NCBI GenBank assembly: GCA_019828595.1
Contig: JAHQRK010000013.1
Span: forward strand, 2,077,501 to 2,141,500
Direction of reading: 5' to 3'
Source: Aphanomyces cochlioides
Taxonomy: Eukaryota; Oomycota; Saprolegniomycetes; Saprolegniales; Verrucalvaceae
DNA: 64,000 nucleotides
Shown here: one piece after another, positions 45,156-57,300 of the stretch
How the letters are laid out: each line of letters opens with the position of its first letter
Position numbering within the stretch: the stretch's first letter is position 1
The notes under the pieces: generated by a model
Told to the model about the DNA's origin: nothing
Databases searched by the model: none
The model's input: the letters and a program-made list of their open reading frames with translations, nothing else
Program-made: the position numbers and the translations under genes

Positions 45156-47963
45156 TCATGAAACGACGCTGTCAGGAATGGCGTGTTGACGTAACCAGGG
45201 GTCCGAAGATAGATGCTTGTGCACATTGAATACCTTGGTGTATCCCTTCTTGAGAGGGAGATCAACCAGGAGCTGTTGTAGATGTAGCTTGATCAAAGAG
45301 GCAGCATGAATGGCAACTTCCATCGGACTCTTCGCTGTGAGGTCGGGTCGAAAGGTGCGATCGGCACGTTGGAGCCATATTTGATAATACACGCAGGCTC
45401 GGACAATCGGCCAGATCTTCAGATAGCCACGGATGTAGTATCCATCGGACGGCTTGGGCGTCTCGTAGAACATTTCCAGACACGTGGACAGAAAGGAACA
45501 CTCGAGCAGTCGATGGATTGTCTTGAAGGAATACCAAACAGATTGACCATATCCACAAGAGAACAGGAAATGCTCGTACGTCTCATTGACACGACAGAAG
45601 ACACACGTCGGCTTGGGGTCTTGGTACTGAAACAGATATTGCATGGCGTTGGCGCGGAGAAGGGTCTTGAAAATGAACTCTCCGTATCGAGGGAGAATGT
45701 GGTCGGGTTGGAGGAAGGCGGCAAGTTGGGTAAGGCGCTTGGGGTCTTCGTAAAAGTTGGATGGCAGGTTGAGATGCTTGGTAGGAAGAATGGACGAGCT
45801 GGCAGCTGGAGAAGCTCTGATCTTAGCCGATTTCGAAGTCGCAAGCGCCAACAAGATCGGACTCGAGTCAGGGTGAATCATCCAGTGCCATTCCATCCAT
45901 TCAGAGCTTGGCGTCGGCAAGTGGAACACGGGAGCATCCTCTTCAGAAACAATCTCAAACAATCGTGATAACTTGGTCACCAAGATTGAGATCCATTGTT
46001 TCGTTGGAGGGACAAAATTGGCTTGGCGGCAGGCACGGTTGATTTTGTCGAACAAGATCGAAGCTGGCCAAACTCGCTGACACGGAGTCAACAAATGCGA
46101 CAACTTCGTGATGTGAAGCGAAGCCAATACATTGGCTTGGTCTTGCGTCGATGTAGAGCACTGATCGTATAGGTCTTCGAGTCCAGGCAGATACGAGTTG
46201 TGCCAAAGGGGAATATCCAAAGATGAGATGTGATTTGGACAGCCGTACGGAGTCCAGCGGGATTCAAACCAGCTACTCAATAAGGCTTTCCACATTGGAG
46301 TGATATTGGGATTCTTGTACAGTTGTCTGATGAATGCAGAAGAGCCATTTGCCAAGAGGATCTCGGGGGGAACCCCATGGATGAAAAGCCTTCTCGAGGA
46401 GAGTATAGCCCGGCGTAATCCAGGCAGACATGGCAGACTTGCGGGGTGGGGTGGTGATGGCTTGAATGCATCTGATCATGACAGAGCGGTTGTGTTGTTG
46501 CCATAAAGCAAGTGCATGGTGCAGGCCTAAGCCACCGGACTTCTTCGGCATGAATAGGATCTCCTTTTTGATCAAACGGAGGCCATGGACAGAGGAGGAT
46601 GGGTTGATTTCTTCACCATGCATAAATTGAAGCATGGCCTTGTCGATCTTTTTGGCCAGGTCTTTGTCGGCAGGGACAAAAGCCAGTTGGTACCATAACA
46701 CAGGCAGACATATGCTTTGCAGGATAGTGACTTTTCCGGCCATGGTTCGAGCCTTGTAGAGCCACAAAGACAAGCGAGCCACAAACTTCTCAAACACGTA
46801 ATTGAAACGTGCCAATGGAGAAAGATTGGGCGCAACCAAGATACCAAGAGCCTTCACGGGACTGTCGGAAGTAACTTGTAGTGAGGCAAGGTTCCCATTC
46901 AACTGGCTGTAGGTCAGAATTTGGGTCTTGTCTACGTTGAGTCGGAAACCAGACTTGTCGCAAAAGGTTTGAACCAATGCAAGCTGCCGGTGGAGGCACG
47001 TCTCATTTGCCGCATAGAGTTGCGAGTCGTCGGCAAAGTAACTCCCAGTGTGGTAGCGATCCCCACACTTGATGCCATAGTTGGAGTGTTGCCGTAGGAG
47101 TTGGCACATCGGTTCCAAAGCGATCACAAACAGAAGTGGCGACAGTGGATCACCTTGCAACACACCGCGTGAGATGTGAACTGGCTTGGACAAGAAGCCG
47201 TTCACCAAGATGCGAGACTTGCGGCCCGAGTACAGTACGCGAACCATGTCAACAAAGGTTTCGGGAAAGCCATAGTGACGGAGGACGCGGAGCAAGTACG
47301 CGTGGTCCACGCGATCAAAAGCTTTCTCAAAGTCAAGCAGTGCCACCATCGAGGACGGACTGTGTAGTTTGATGTGGTGCAGCATGTCATCCAGTCGTGC
47401 AATATTGGTTTGGATATTGCTTCGACGGATAAAGCCTTGCTGGTCCGGGTGGATGATGTGTCGAATGTGGCGCTGGAGTCGATAAGCCAGAATACTCGTC
47501 AGGATTTTCACATCCGTGTTGAGTAGGCTAATGGGCCGATAGTTCTTGGCTTGTGACTTGGGGCCTTTCTTGTGCAGCAACACCAGCGTACTGACAAGTT
47601 GCATGGGAGTCAAGCGAGGGTGAGAATGGAGCTGGTGTGTGAATAGCAGCTCCAATACCAACGACCACTTGTGAGGTGCAAGTTTGAGGACTTCGAATGG
47701 CAGAGCGTTGGGACCTGGCGCTGAGTTCGAACTGCTGTGTCGAATAGCATGATAGAACTCGTTGGCGCGCAAGGGAGCCGACAGCTCTTTCTGGGCTTGC
47801 TCTGGCAGTTGCTTGTGTCGAGTCAATGGGGTCAGAAATGACGACACTTCGTCTCCAGATCGCTGCACCTCGGGAGCTGCAAACAAGTCCTTGTAGTAGT
47901 CGACCAGGACGTCAGACATGCCTTGTTGATTGGAGACAACATTTCCATTGACATCCACCAACT
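45156..47963 (-). pseudogene. ORF2 C-terminal two thirds of copy I, frameshifted
   Basis: Residues of about 416 to 1351: RT with DFEKAFD, LQGDPLSP and FADD, the thumb region and the Cys/His finger, to the TGA at 45156-45158. The endonuclease and start are absent through 5' truncation. Two bases are missing at about 46361 (AGAGGATCTC against AGAGGAGATCTC), shifting the frame between RT and finger. Confidence 0.85.
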
Positions 47964-47980
47964 CTCGCTTGTCTTTGTGG
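47964..47980. repeat. Target-site duplication of copy I, right copy
   Basis: Same 17 bp as 44993-45009. The interrupted ORF2 of H resumes in register through it. Confidence 0.85.
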
Positions 47981-48333
47981 CTCTACAAGGCTCGAACCAT
48001 GGCCGGAAAAGTCACTATCCTGCACAGCATATGTCTGCCTGTGTTATGGTACCAACTGGCTTTTGTCCCTGCCGACAAAGACCTGGCCAAAAAGATCGAC
48101 AAGGCCATGCTTCAATTTATGCATGGTGAAGAAATCAACCCATCCTCCTCTGTCCATGGCCTCCGTTTGATCAAAAAGGAGATCCTATTCATGCCGAAGA
48201 AGTCCGGTGGCTTAGGCCTGCACCATGCACTTGCTTTATGGCAACAACACAACCGCTCTGTCATGATCAGATGCATTCAAGCCATCACCACCCCACCCCG
48301 CAAGTCTGCCATGTCCGCCTGGATTACGCCGGG
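47981..48333 (+). pseudogene. ORF2 fragment J (continuation of copy H)
   Basis: ORF2 residues of about 817 to 934, just after the RT thumb, open to AWITPG, where copy K is inserted at 48333 and supplies a stop. The finger domain would lie beyond K. Confidence 0.85.
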
Positions 48334-48479
48334 TTAAATGAGTTGTATTAACCTTATTTTTGAGCAAAGGCCCTAATGACTTACTAATTTGCCTCGTACT
48401 GTATAAATAGAACTTGGAAAACAGAATATGGCAAAGTGGTCATTGAACAGGAGATGAAGTGGTGAGCCGTCATGCTCAC
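48334..48479 (-). other. 3' UTR of copy K (146 nt)
   Basis: Younger type as in I and N. Contains the 14 nt exact complement to the 5' UTR, and the TATAAATAG stretch on the plus strand. Confidence 0.75.
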
Positions 48480-51400
48480 TCATGAAACGACGCTGTCAGG
48501 AATGGCGTGTTGACGTAACCAGGGGTCCGAAGATAGATGCTTGTGCACATTGAATACCTTGGTGTATCCCTTCTTGAGAGGGAGATCAACCAGGAGCTGT
48601 TGTAGATGTAGCTTGATCAAAGAGGCAGCATGAATGGCAACTTCCATCGGACTCTTCGCTGTGAGGTCGGGTCGAAAGGTGCGATCGGCACGTTGGAGCC
48701 ATATTTGATAATACACGCAGGCTCGGACAATCGGCCAGATCTTCAGATAGCCACGGATGTAGTATCCATCGGACGGCTTGGGCGTCTCGTAGAACATTTC
48801 CAGACACGTGGACAGAAAGGAACACTCGAGCAGTCGATGGATTGTCTTGAAGGAATACCAAACAGATTGACCATATCCACAAGAGAACAGGAAATGCTCG
48901 TACGTCTCATTGACACGACAGAAGACACACGTCGGCTTGGGGTCTTGGTACTGAAACAGATATTGCATGGCGTTGGCGCGGAGAAGGGTCTTGAAAATGA
49001 ACTCTCCATATCGAGGGAGAATGTGGTCGGGTTGGAGGAAGGCGGCAAGTTGGGTAAGGCGCTTGGGGTCTTCGTAAAAGTTGGATGGCAGGTTGAGATG
49101 CTTGGTAGGAAGGATGGACGAGCTGACAGCTGGAGAAGCTCTGATCTTAGCCGATTTCGAAGTCGCAAGCGCCAACAAGATCGGACTCGAGTCAGGGTGT
49201 ATCATCCAGTGCCATTCCATCCATTCAGAGCTTGGCGTCGGCAAGTGGAACACGGGAGCATCCTCTTCAGAAACAATCTCAAACAATCGTGATAACTTGG
49301 TCACCAAGATTGAGATCCATTGTTTCGTTGGAGGGACAAAATTGGCTTGGCGGCAGGCACGGTTGATTTTGTCGAACAAGATCGAAGCTGGCCAAACTCG
49401 CTGACACGGAGTCAACAAATGCGACAACTTCGTGATGTGAAGCGAAGCCAATACATTGGCTTGGTCTTGCGTCGATGTAGAGCACTGATCGTATAGGTCT
49501 TCGAGTCCAGGCAGATACGAGTTGTGCCAAAGGGGAACATCCAAAGATGAGATGTGATTTGGACAGCCGTACGGAGTCCAGCGGGATTCAAACCAGCTAC
49601 TCAATAAGGCTTTCCACATTGGAGTGATATTGGGATTCTTGTACAGTTGTCTGATGAATGCAGAAGAGCCATTTGCCAAGAGGAGATCTCGGGGGGAACC
49701 CCATGGATGAAAAGCCTTCTCGAGGAGAGTATAGCCCGGCGTAATCCAGGCGGACATGGCAGACTTGCGGGGTGGGGTGGTGATGGCTTGAATGCATCTG
49801 ATCATGACAGAGCGGTTGTGTTGTTGCCATAAAGCAAGCGCATGGTGCAGGCCTAAGCCACCGGACTTCTTCGGCATGAATAGGATCTCCTTTTTGATCA
49901 AACGGAGGCCATGGACAGAGGAGGATGGGTTGATTTCTTCACCATGCATAAATTGAAGCATGGCCTTGTCGATCTTTTTGGCCAGGTCTTTGTCGGCAGG
50001 GACAAAAGCCAGTTGGTACCATAACACAGGCAGACATATGCTGTGCAGGATAGTGACTTTTCCGGCCATGGTTCGAGCCTTGTAGAGCCACAAAGACAAG
50101 CGAGCCACAAACTTCTCAAACACGTAATTGAAACGTGCCAATGGAGAAAGATTGGGCGCAACCAAGATACCAAGAGCCTTCACGGGACTGTCGGAAGTAA
50201 CTTGTAGTGAGGCAAGGTTCCCATTCAACTGGCTGTAGGTCAGAATTTGGGTCTTGTCTACGTTGAGTCGGAAACCAGACTTGTCGCAAAAGGTTTGAAC
50301 CAATGCAAGCTGCCGGTGGAGGCACGTCTCATTTGCCGCATAGAGTTGCGAGTCGTCGGCAAAGTAACTCCCAGTGTGGTAGCGATCCCCACACTTGATG
50401 CCATAGTTGGAGTGTTGCCGTAGGAGTTGGCACATCGGTTCCAAAGCGATCACAAACAGAAGTGGCGACAGTGGATCACCTTGCAACACACCGCGTGAGA
50501 TGTGAACTGGCTTGGACAAGAAGCCGTTCACCAAGATGCGAGACTTGCGGCCCGAGTACAGTACGCGAACCATGTCAACAAAGGTTTCGGGAAAGCCATA
50601 GTGACGGAGGACGCGGAGCAAGTACGCGTGGTCCACGCGATCAAAAGCTTTCTCAAAGTCAAGCAGTGCCACCATCGAGGACGGACTGTGTAGTTTGATG
50701 TGGTGCAGCATGTCATCCAGTCGTGCAATATTGGTTTGGATATTGCTTCGACGGATAAAGCCTTGCTGGTCCGGGTGGATGATGTGTCGAATGTGGCGCT
50801 GGAGTCGATAAGCCAGAATACTCGTCAGGATTTTCACATCCGTGTTGAGTAGGCTAATGGGCCGATAGTTCTTGGCTTGTGACTTGGGGCCTTTCTTGTG
50901 CAGCAACACCAGCGTACTGACAAGTTGCATGGGAGTCAAGCGAGGGTGAGAATGGAGCTGGTGTGTGAATAGCAGCTCCAATACCAACGACCACTTGTGA
51001 GGTGCAAGTTTGAGGACTTCGAATGGCAGAGCGTTGGGACCTGGCGCTGAGTTCGAACTGCTGTGTCGAATAGCATGATAGAACTCGTTGGCGCGCAAGG
51101 GAGCCGACAGCTCTTTCTGGGCTTGCTCTGGCAGTTGCTTGTGTCGAGTCAATGGGGTCAGAAATGACGACACTTCGTCTCCAGATCGCTGCACCTCGGG
51201 AGCTGCAAACAAGTCCTTGTAGTAGTCGACCAGGACGTCAGACATGCCTTGTTGATTGGAGACAACATTTCCATTGACATCCACCAACTCTTTGAAGACT
51301 GTCTTCTTCAAGGGGGTAGGGACAGGGGACATGAAGTGGAACTTGGACGAGCGCTCTGCTTTGTACAAGTGAAGTTGGAACGCCTGGTCTTGACGAAACT

Positions 51401-52535
51401 GCTTGTCTCGATCTTGCAGCTCGTGAATTTGCTTTTGAAGGTCTCGCACTCGATCCACCAGCACTGAATCTTGACGCATGTTGGGGACTTGCAAAAGCGA
51501 AGCGATCTCCACAGCTAACTTCTTCAACGGCAGACGTTGTTTCTCCAATCGTTGAGAATGGAATTCTTTGAGTTGGGAGCGGATATCATTGACCAGCATG
51601 TCGTAGGCCTTGGAGATATTGTGGAATGTTGGAGACTTGTCCAAAAATCGATCCAGACATCCATGAACAATCTCGGCCGCTCGTGGTAGACGAAGTAGCC
51701 AAGTTGGAGCTTTCCATGATCCAGAGCCATGGCGCAATGTTTGACGCTTTGAGATGATACGACAAGCCACGTGGTCAGCCTGTGGAACGTGTGGCATGTG
51801 CGTCGCCTTCCAATGACGAAGACCCGCCAAGGTGGACGAACAAAAGATGTAGTCAAGTCGGTTGGTGAGTGTGGGACTTGTGAAGGTTCTTGCCACGGGG
51901 TTTTGACGGCGAAACAGATCCACCAGAGACAAACTGTGCATCCATTGTTCCAGTTGAAGGGTGCCGGCCATGGTGGAGGTACTGGGTCTCAACGAATCCA
52001 AATCTTTGTTGAGAGTGCAGTTGAAATCTCCTCCAACAATGTGGAGCGCATGTGGAGGAAAGTCGCGTGGCAATTCTTCGAAGTAACTTGCTCGTTGTTG
52101 GAAGGCTGCCGGCGCATAGATATTGTGGAGAACGACTGTCAGTGGACCCAGAGTACATCGCACTTGTAGATAACGACCACGAAGCACTGGGTTGTCATGA
52201 GGGACTTGAGTGGCGTTCTTCAAAGGAGAGTGAGGATGTATCAACGTAGCCAGACCTCCAGTGGCTGGCGACGTGGATACTTCAGGGTAAATAGGCTCTT
52301 CAAAGAACAAAGAGCCTTCGTGGTTTATGATGCGTTGCCAATGGAACGCAACACGGTCGTGGAGACTTGGCGTGCGGAAACGGGTTTCTTGGATAAAGGA
52401 AACGTCGTGAACACTTGATAGTTTGTCGAGGATGTACCGATGACTGTTGGAGAAGCCATTGGTGTTGAGGGAGATGATTTGTGGGTCCCAGTCCACGAGT
52501 TCAGTTGGGACATCGGAGAAGTTGTTGTCAATCAT
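48480..52535 (-). CDS. LINE ORF2 protein (copy K): AP endonuclease-reverse transcriptase, intact, 1351 aa
   Basis: Complete from ATG 52535 to TGA 48480-48482. Residues of about 15-260 are an AP-type endonuclease (exonuclease-endonuclease-phosphatase fold) with Asn24 (SLNTNG), Glu50 (QET), Asp170 and Asn172 (GDFN), Asp228 (LDYIF) and His255 (DH). Residues of about 320-390 are a charged, coiled-coil-like linker. Residues of about 490-800 are the reverse transcriptase, with NSAPGPNALPFE, RPISLLNTD, DFEKAFD (Asp626), LQGDPLSP and FADD (Asp727, Asp728). Near the C-terminus is C1203-x2-C1206-x7-H1214-x4-C1219, a zf-RVT type finger. No RNase H motif is seen. The enzyme nicks the target and primes cDNA synthesis on it. 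ATG 52535 is used rather than the GTG one codon upstream. All catalytic residues are present, so it could be active; expression is unknown. Confidence 0.92.
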   Translation of the reverse strand: MIDNNFSDVPTELVDWDPQIISLNTNGFSNSHRYILDKLSSVHDVSFIQETRFRTPSLHDRVAFHWQRIINHEGSLFFEEPIYPEVSTSPATGGLATLIHPHSPLKNATQVPHDNPVLRGRYLQVRCTLGPLTVVLHNIYAPAAFQQRASYFEELPRDFPPHALHIVGGDFNCTLNKDLDSLRPSTSTMAGTLQLEQWMHSLSLVDLFRRQNPVARTFTSPTLTNRLDYIFCSSTLAGLRHWKATHMPHVPQADHVACRIISKRQTLRHGSGSWKAPTWLLRLPRAAEIVHGCLDRFLDKSPTFHNISKAYDMLVNDIRSQLKEFHSQRLEKQRLPLKKLAVEIASLLQVPNMRQDSVLVDRVRDLQKQIHELQDRDKQFRQDQAFQLHLYKAERSSKFHFMSPVPTPLKKTVFKELVDVNGNVVSNQQGMSDVLVDYYKDLFAAPEVQRSGDEVSSFLTPLTRHKQLPEQAQKELSAPLRANEFYHAIRHSSSNSAPGPNALPFEVLKLAPHKWSLVLELLFTHQLHSHPRLTPMQLVSTLVLLHKKGPKSQAKNYRPISLLNTDVKILTSILAYRLQRHIRHIIHPDQQGFIRRSNIQTNIARLDDMLHHIKLHSPSSMVALLDFEKAFDRVDHAYLLRVLRHYGFPETFVDMVRVLYSGRKSRILVNGFLSKPVHISRGVLQGDPLSPLLFVIALEPMCQLLRQHSNYGIKCGDRYHTGSYFADDSQLYAANETCLHRQLALVQTFCDKSGFRLNVDKTQILTYSQLNGNLASLQVTSDSPVKALGILVAPNLSPLARFNYVFEKFVARLSLWLYKARTMAGKVTILHSICLPVLWYQLAFVPADKDLAKKIDKAMLQFMHGEEINPSSSVHGLRLIKKEILFMPKKSGGLGLHHALALWQQHNRSVMIRCIQAITTPPRKSAMSAWITPGYTLLEKAFHPWGSPRDLLLANGSSAFIRQLYKNPNITPMWKALLSSWFESRWTPYGCPNHISSLDVPLWHNSYLPGLEDLYDQCSTSTQDQANVLASLHITKLSHLLTPCQRVWPASILFDKINRACRQANFVPPTKQWISILVTKLSRLFEIVSEEDAPVFHLPTPSSEWMEWHWMIHPDSSPILLALATSKSAKIRASPAVSSSILPTKHLNLPSNFYEDPKRLTQLAAFLQPDHILPRYGEFIFKTLLRANAMQYLFQYQDPKPTCVFCRVNETYEHFLFSCGYGQSVWYSFKTIHRLLECSFLSTCLEMFYETPKPSDGYYIRGYLKIWPIVRACVYYQIWLQRADRTFRPDLTAKSPMEVAIHAASLIKLHLQQLLVDLPLKKGYTKVFNVHKHLSSDPWLRQHAIPDSVVS

Positions 52536-52613
52536 CACGAGTACAGATGAAAATGAGTAGAATGGAGGGGTGAGAGGGGAGGTTGAAATGGATTGAAGCA
52601 GGGGATAGAAGCC

Positions 52614-53753
52614 TTAGAGTTGATCGTCCTCCAAATCGAGGGGATCAATTTCGTCGGCGTTCATGGAGTGGTGAGCTTTGCTGCAGAGCTCGTCGATGTG
52701 GTAATTGTTGGTGATGCTTTTGAGCATCGAGATGGCCGACAAGACGGGAGCCGGCAAAGTGAACTTCTCGAGATTGTCGCTGAAGTTTTCGATCAAAGCA
52801 AACAGCGACCAGTCCGTCAAGCAGTTGGTGTCAGGCAATCTTGTTGCTTCTTGGTTCAATAGAACAGTCAGTGCCTCCGAGTTTGTGTAGAGGTCTGGGG
52901 CCCGATTTGAGAGGAATAAGTCAATCGTAGCAAGTGCAAAGAGGATGCGCTTGATCTCTGGTATGTCCGTGGTCAATTCTTCCAAGATTTCTGACGGGTG
53001 AATCTTGTATTGAGCCATGAAGTTGACGTGATGTTTGTAGTTGTGAGGCTTGCCTTGAGCTTTTAACAAAGCCATCTTGCGCTCAATAGTCTTGGTTGCA
53101 ACAAGTGACTGAAACAAACTGAGGTCTTCATCTTGTGCGTACATAGCATGTGCAACGAGCTGAGGATCATCTCGCAAAATGCGTTGACATTCGGTGATAC
53201 TGCCTTCGACTTTCTTGTCTCGAATGATCTTCTTCGCCAATTCGAGGTGGGCTGCAGCAGACTTGTTAAGTCGTTGTTTCTTCGCTTTGCCTTTGGTCTT
53301 TTTCGGGCGTGGCGCACTTGAATCTTCCAATACAATTCGAGGCACTGCAAAGTCTTCAAACGAGAGTTCCACGTCGTCTTCTTCGAGGATATGAAAACGG
53401 TTGGATGTCGGCAGGGGATCCAAACGTGGGGACGAAGGCAAAGTACGTTTTGGAGCTGGTCCAGACCGGTAGCCCGTTACCAATTGAAGGTCCAGCGAGT
53501 TCTTGGGCTGCTCACTTGGTGGAGCAAGAGCGGGCGATTCGTTGGTAGACATTTCCACATCTTCTTGTTGTTTGTCTTGTCCATTGTTGTTAGGGGGATC
53601 GCTGTCACCAGACATATCGACATCAGAGCCATGAGAAGGAGCTGTTGGCTGTGGTTGTTCATCTTGACGATCTCCAGAGGCCTCAGTTGAGTCGGCCTTG
53701 CCTTCCGCATTTGTTCCAGGGTCTTGATCATGATCGTCTCCATCATGTTCAGG
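52614..53753 (-). pseudogene. ORF1 C-terminal part of copy K, cut by copy L
   Basis: The last 379 residues of ORF1 from EPEHDGDDHD to TAA 52614-52616, open, including the acidic segment, the basic RPKKTKGKAKKQ patch and the helical C-terminus. Interrupted at 53753 by the plus-strand 5' end of copy L. Confidence 0.85.
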
Positions 53754-53755
53754 CA

Positions 53756-54321
53756 ACTTCCGAATTTGCCTCGTACCCCTCAAGTCAAGAAGTTATCAAG
53801 TGCCGCCGCGCTCAAAATGTCCAACGCCAACAGCTGTTCCGAGCTCCGTGAGACCAACACTCACGGAGTCACCATCATTCCAGGTATTGTATCACCTCAC
53901 CCACTTTCGTCGTCCAATCAGGATGGCGGAAGTGGTGTGAGTAATGTCTCTACACCTAACCCTAGGGCCGAAGTGGAGGTCGAGTTCGACCCCAACAGCG
54001 TCTCTGGAGACCAATCTGCGTCTCGCTCCACCAGCGCTTCACCTGGTGCTCCACTCGCCGGAGTTCCAGGGGGGGTCAACCTCAGTGGGTCAGTGGTTGA
54101 CCCCCAGACCACTGTCGTTAACTTGTCTAGCGAAGCCCTCACTCAGGAGGGCGAACCACTGGGGCCTTGTGCCTGTGGTGGCTGCTTCCCTGGACTCCAA
54201 TTGGAGTCGATCCCCAGTGAAGGCGGCGAGAAAACGGGGTCCATGCCAGCCCTAGAGGCTACGAGGGCCCCCCCTATGGGCACACCCTGCGGTTCTGTCT
54301 ACTTCCCCCCAGGGGCCTCTT
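53756..54321 (+). mobile_element. LINE copy L, first ~566 bp
   Basis: Complete 5' terminus and 5' UTR, then ORF1 from ATG 53817 to codon of about 168, where the 5' end of copy M, in the same orientation, interrupts it (54322). This is a single self-insertion in head-to-tail orientation, the configuration from which the array at 22-42 kb could have grown. Confidence 0.85.
53817..54321 (+). pseudogene. ORF1 N-terminal fragment of copy L
   Basis: Residues 1 to about 168 with the CACGGC cluster and low-complexity region, then out of frame into the 5' UTR of M with a stop at 54504-54506. No conserved block. Confidence 0.82.
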
Positions 54322-57300
54322 ACTTCCGAATTTGCCTCGTACCCCTCAAGTCAAGAAGTTATCAAGTGCCGCTGCGCTCAAAATGTCCAACGCCAACAGC
54401 TGTTCCGAGCTCCGTGAGACCAACACTCACGGAGTCACCATCATTCCAGGTATTGTATCACCTCACCCACTTTCGTCGTCCAATCAGGATGGCGGAAGTG
54501 GTGTGAGTAATGTCGCTACACCTAACCCTAGGGCCGAAGTGGAGGTCGAGTTCGACCCCAACAGCGTCTCTGGAGACCAATCTGCGTCTCGCTCCACCAG
54601 CGCTTCACCTGGTGCTCCACTCGCCGGAGTTCCAGGGGGGGTCAACCTCAGTGGGTCAGTGGTTGACCCCCAGACCACTGTCGTTAACTTGTCTAGCGAA
54701 GCCCTCACTCAGGAGGGCGAACCACTGGGGCCTTGTGCCTGTGGTGGCTGCTTCCCTGGACTCCAATTGGAGTCGATCCCCAGTGAAGGCGGCGAGAAAA
54801 CGGGGTCCATGCCAGCCCTAGAGGCTACGAGGGCCCCCCCTATGGGCACACCCTGCGGTTCTGTCTACTTCCCCCCAGGGGCCTCTTCGGAGGGGCGGGG
54901 GCGGTATCCCGATTTGGGTTCTCGCCGGAGCAATGGTGTACCCCAGTCACCGTGCTGCGGGGATGGCATGGATTCCCCTTCTACCCCTGTCACTGGGGGT
55001 CTGGCCCCGGCCTTTCTCGTGACCAATGGGACTGAGCCAGCAGCCACCAACCGCGTCGCCCCCTGTGCTGAGCCTCCTAGAACGGGAGAGGATGAAGAAA
55101 AATCTCAAGAGGACGTGGATATGGTCTCTGGAGACGCCGAGGGGAAGGATTCTACTGAAACCGAGGCCTTAACCGACGAGGGAAATACTCAAATTCACTC
55201 GGAGGTGGATGGGTCAGGCGACATTAACGGCCAAGCGAAGCCGTGTGATACTCCTGGAGAAGTTATTCAAGAGGAACAATCGACAAACAATGACAATGAC
55301 CAGTCAAATCAAGACATTGTCGACAAATCCGTTGCTCAAGGAAATGGCGCTGTTGATCCTCCTACCGCGGCAGACAAAATACAAGGCGATCAAGAGCAAC
55401 AAAACGCTGAAAAGGCCAATCCATGGACGCAAAAGACTCCCGGCAAGGATTCAGCTTCGTCCAAGAAAGATTCCAAGCAAGGCAATGCTCCCAAAGGCGC
55501 GAAACATCGCAACACTGGTGCTCATGCTATTGCCGATGACGATATTGCGCGATGCGAGGCCATGGCGGACACATTCTACAAAGACTCTGGTGACATGGAC
55601 GCCTTCATTGAAAACATTTTGCTCACTCCCCAGTCCCAAGTGTACGAGCTCACAGTCAAGTTGGGCGAAGCCTACAAGGACTGGTCCGAAAAAGTCATCT
55701 GCGATCAATTTGTCAAGGAAAATCCTGGTTCGTTATGGGGCTCCAAATTTCCGAACATTTTGATCCACAAGAAGAACCCACAGACCATTGTGATCTCAAG
55801 TTACAACTTGTCTACGTGCGTGGAAATGGGAGGCACAACGTTTCGACTTGGTGGCAAAGACTTCCTGGTTCCCAAATACTCGCGTTATGGCAACAACTAC
55901 TACGTTACGTTCAACAAGGTCAGTCACCCTTCGATGGCCAAGGCAATTGTCAAGAAAATGGCTGCATTGACCAAGTCAGTGATAGCAGCATTCAACCCTA
56001 CTGCTGGTCAGAACATCAAGTCGCCGCATTTGAGAGTCATTTTCAAGTCGCCTGCGCCTCCTGCAGTGTTGGTGCCAAAATCCGGCGACGCACTACGCGA
56101 AATCACCATTACGGATCCGTCGGGTCAGCCTTTTGTCGTCGTGTTTCAGCATAAGATCGCTGCTCTGAACAAGACATTGCCTCCGTCGATTGTTTCACGA
56201 CGTGCAGAGGCCAAGGCTGAAAAAGCGAAGGCAAAAGCGGCCAAGGCAGCGGCAAAATCTCCTCCGTCAGGAGAAAAAGAACCTGAACATGATGGAGACG
56301 ATCATGATCAAGACCCTGGAACAAATGCAGAAGGCAAGGCCGACTCAACTGAGGCCTCTGGAGATCGTCAAGATGAACAACCACAGCCAACAGCTCCTTC
56401 TCATGGCTCTGATGTCGATATGTCTGGTGACAGCGATCCCCCTAACAACAATGGACAAGACAAACAACAAGAAGATGTGGAAATGTCTACCAACGAATCG
56501 CCCGCTCTTGCTCCACCAAGTGAGCAGCCCAAGAACTCGCTGGACCTTCAATTGGTAACGGGCTACCGGTCTGGACCAGCTCCAAAACGTACTTTGCCTT
56601 CGTCCCCACGTTTGGATCCCCTGCCGACATCCAACCGTTTTCATATCCTCGAAGAAGACGACGTGGAACTCTCGTTTGAAGACTTTGCAGTGCCTCGAAT
56701 TGTATTGGAAGATTCAAGTGCGCCACGCCCGAAAAAGACCAAAGGCAAAGCGAAGAAACAACGACTTAACAAGTCTGCTGCAGCCCACCTCGAATTGGCG
56801 AAGAAGATCATTCGAGACAAGAAAGTCGAAGGCAGTATCACCGAATGTCAACGCATTTTGCGAGATGATCCTCAGCTCGTTGCACATGCTATGTACGCAC
56901 AAGATGAAGACCTCAGTTTGTTTCAGTCACTTGTTGCAACCAAGAGACATTGAGCGCAAGATGGCTTTGTTAAAAGCTCAAGGCAAGCCTCACAACTACA
57001 AACATCACGTCAACTTCATGGCTCAATACAAGATTCACCCGTCAGAAATCTTGGAAGAATTGACCACGGACATACCAGAGATCAAGCGCATCCTCTTTGC
57101 ACTTGCTACGATTGACTTATTCCTCTCAAATCGGGCCCCAGACCTCTACACAAACTCGGAGGCACTGACTGTTCTATTGAACCAAGAAGCAACAAGATTG
57201 CCTGACACCAACTGCTTGACGGACTGGTCGCTGTTTGCTTTGATCGAAAACTTCAGCGACAATCTCGAGAAGTTCACTTTGCCGGCTCCCGTCTTGTCGG

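Larger units (their letters stand above)
45010..47963 (-). mobile_element. LINE copy I, 5'-truncated insertion with target-site duplication
   Basis: A 2954 bp insertion with an intact 3' end (45010) and a 5' end truncated inside ORF2 near residue 416. This is the classic outcome of incomplete reverse transcription. It is inserted in opposite orientation into the ORF2 of element H/J. Confidence 0.88.
48334..53753 (-). mobile_element. LINE copy K, 3' end to mid ORF1
   Basis: 3' UTR 48334-48479, complete ORF2, and the last 379 residues of ORF1. It is cut at 53753 by the 5' end of copy L, with a 2 nt filler (CA). Inserted into J. Whether K has a complete ORF1 cannot be seen: its missing part should lie beyond the right edge if L, M and N are nested inside it. 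Confidence 0.85.
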
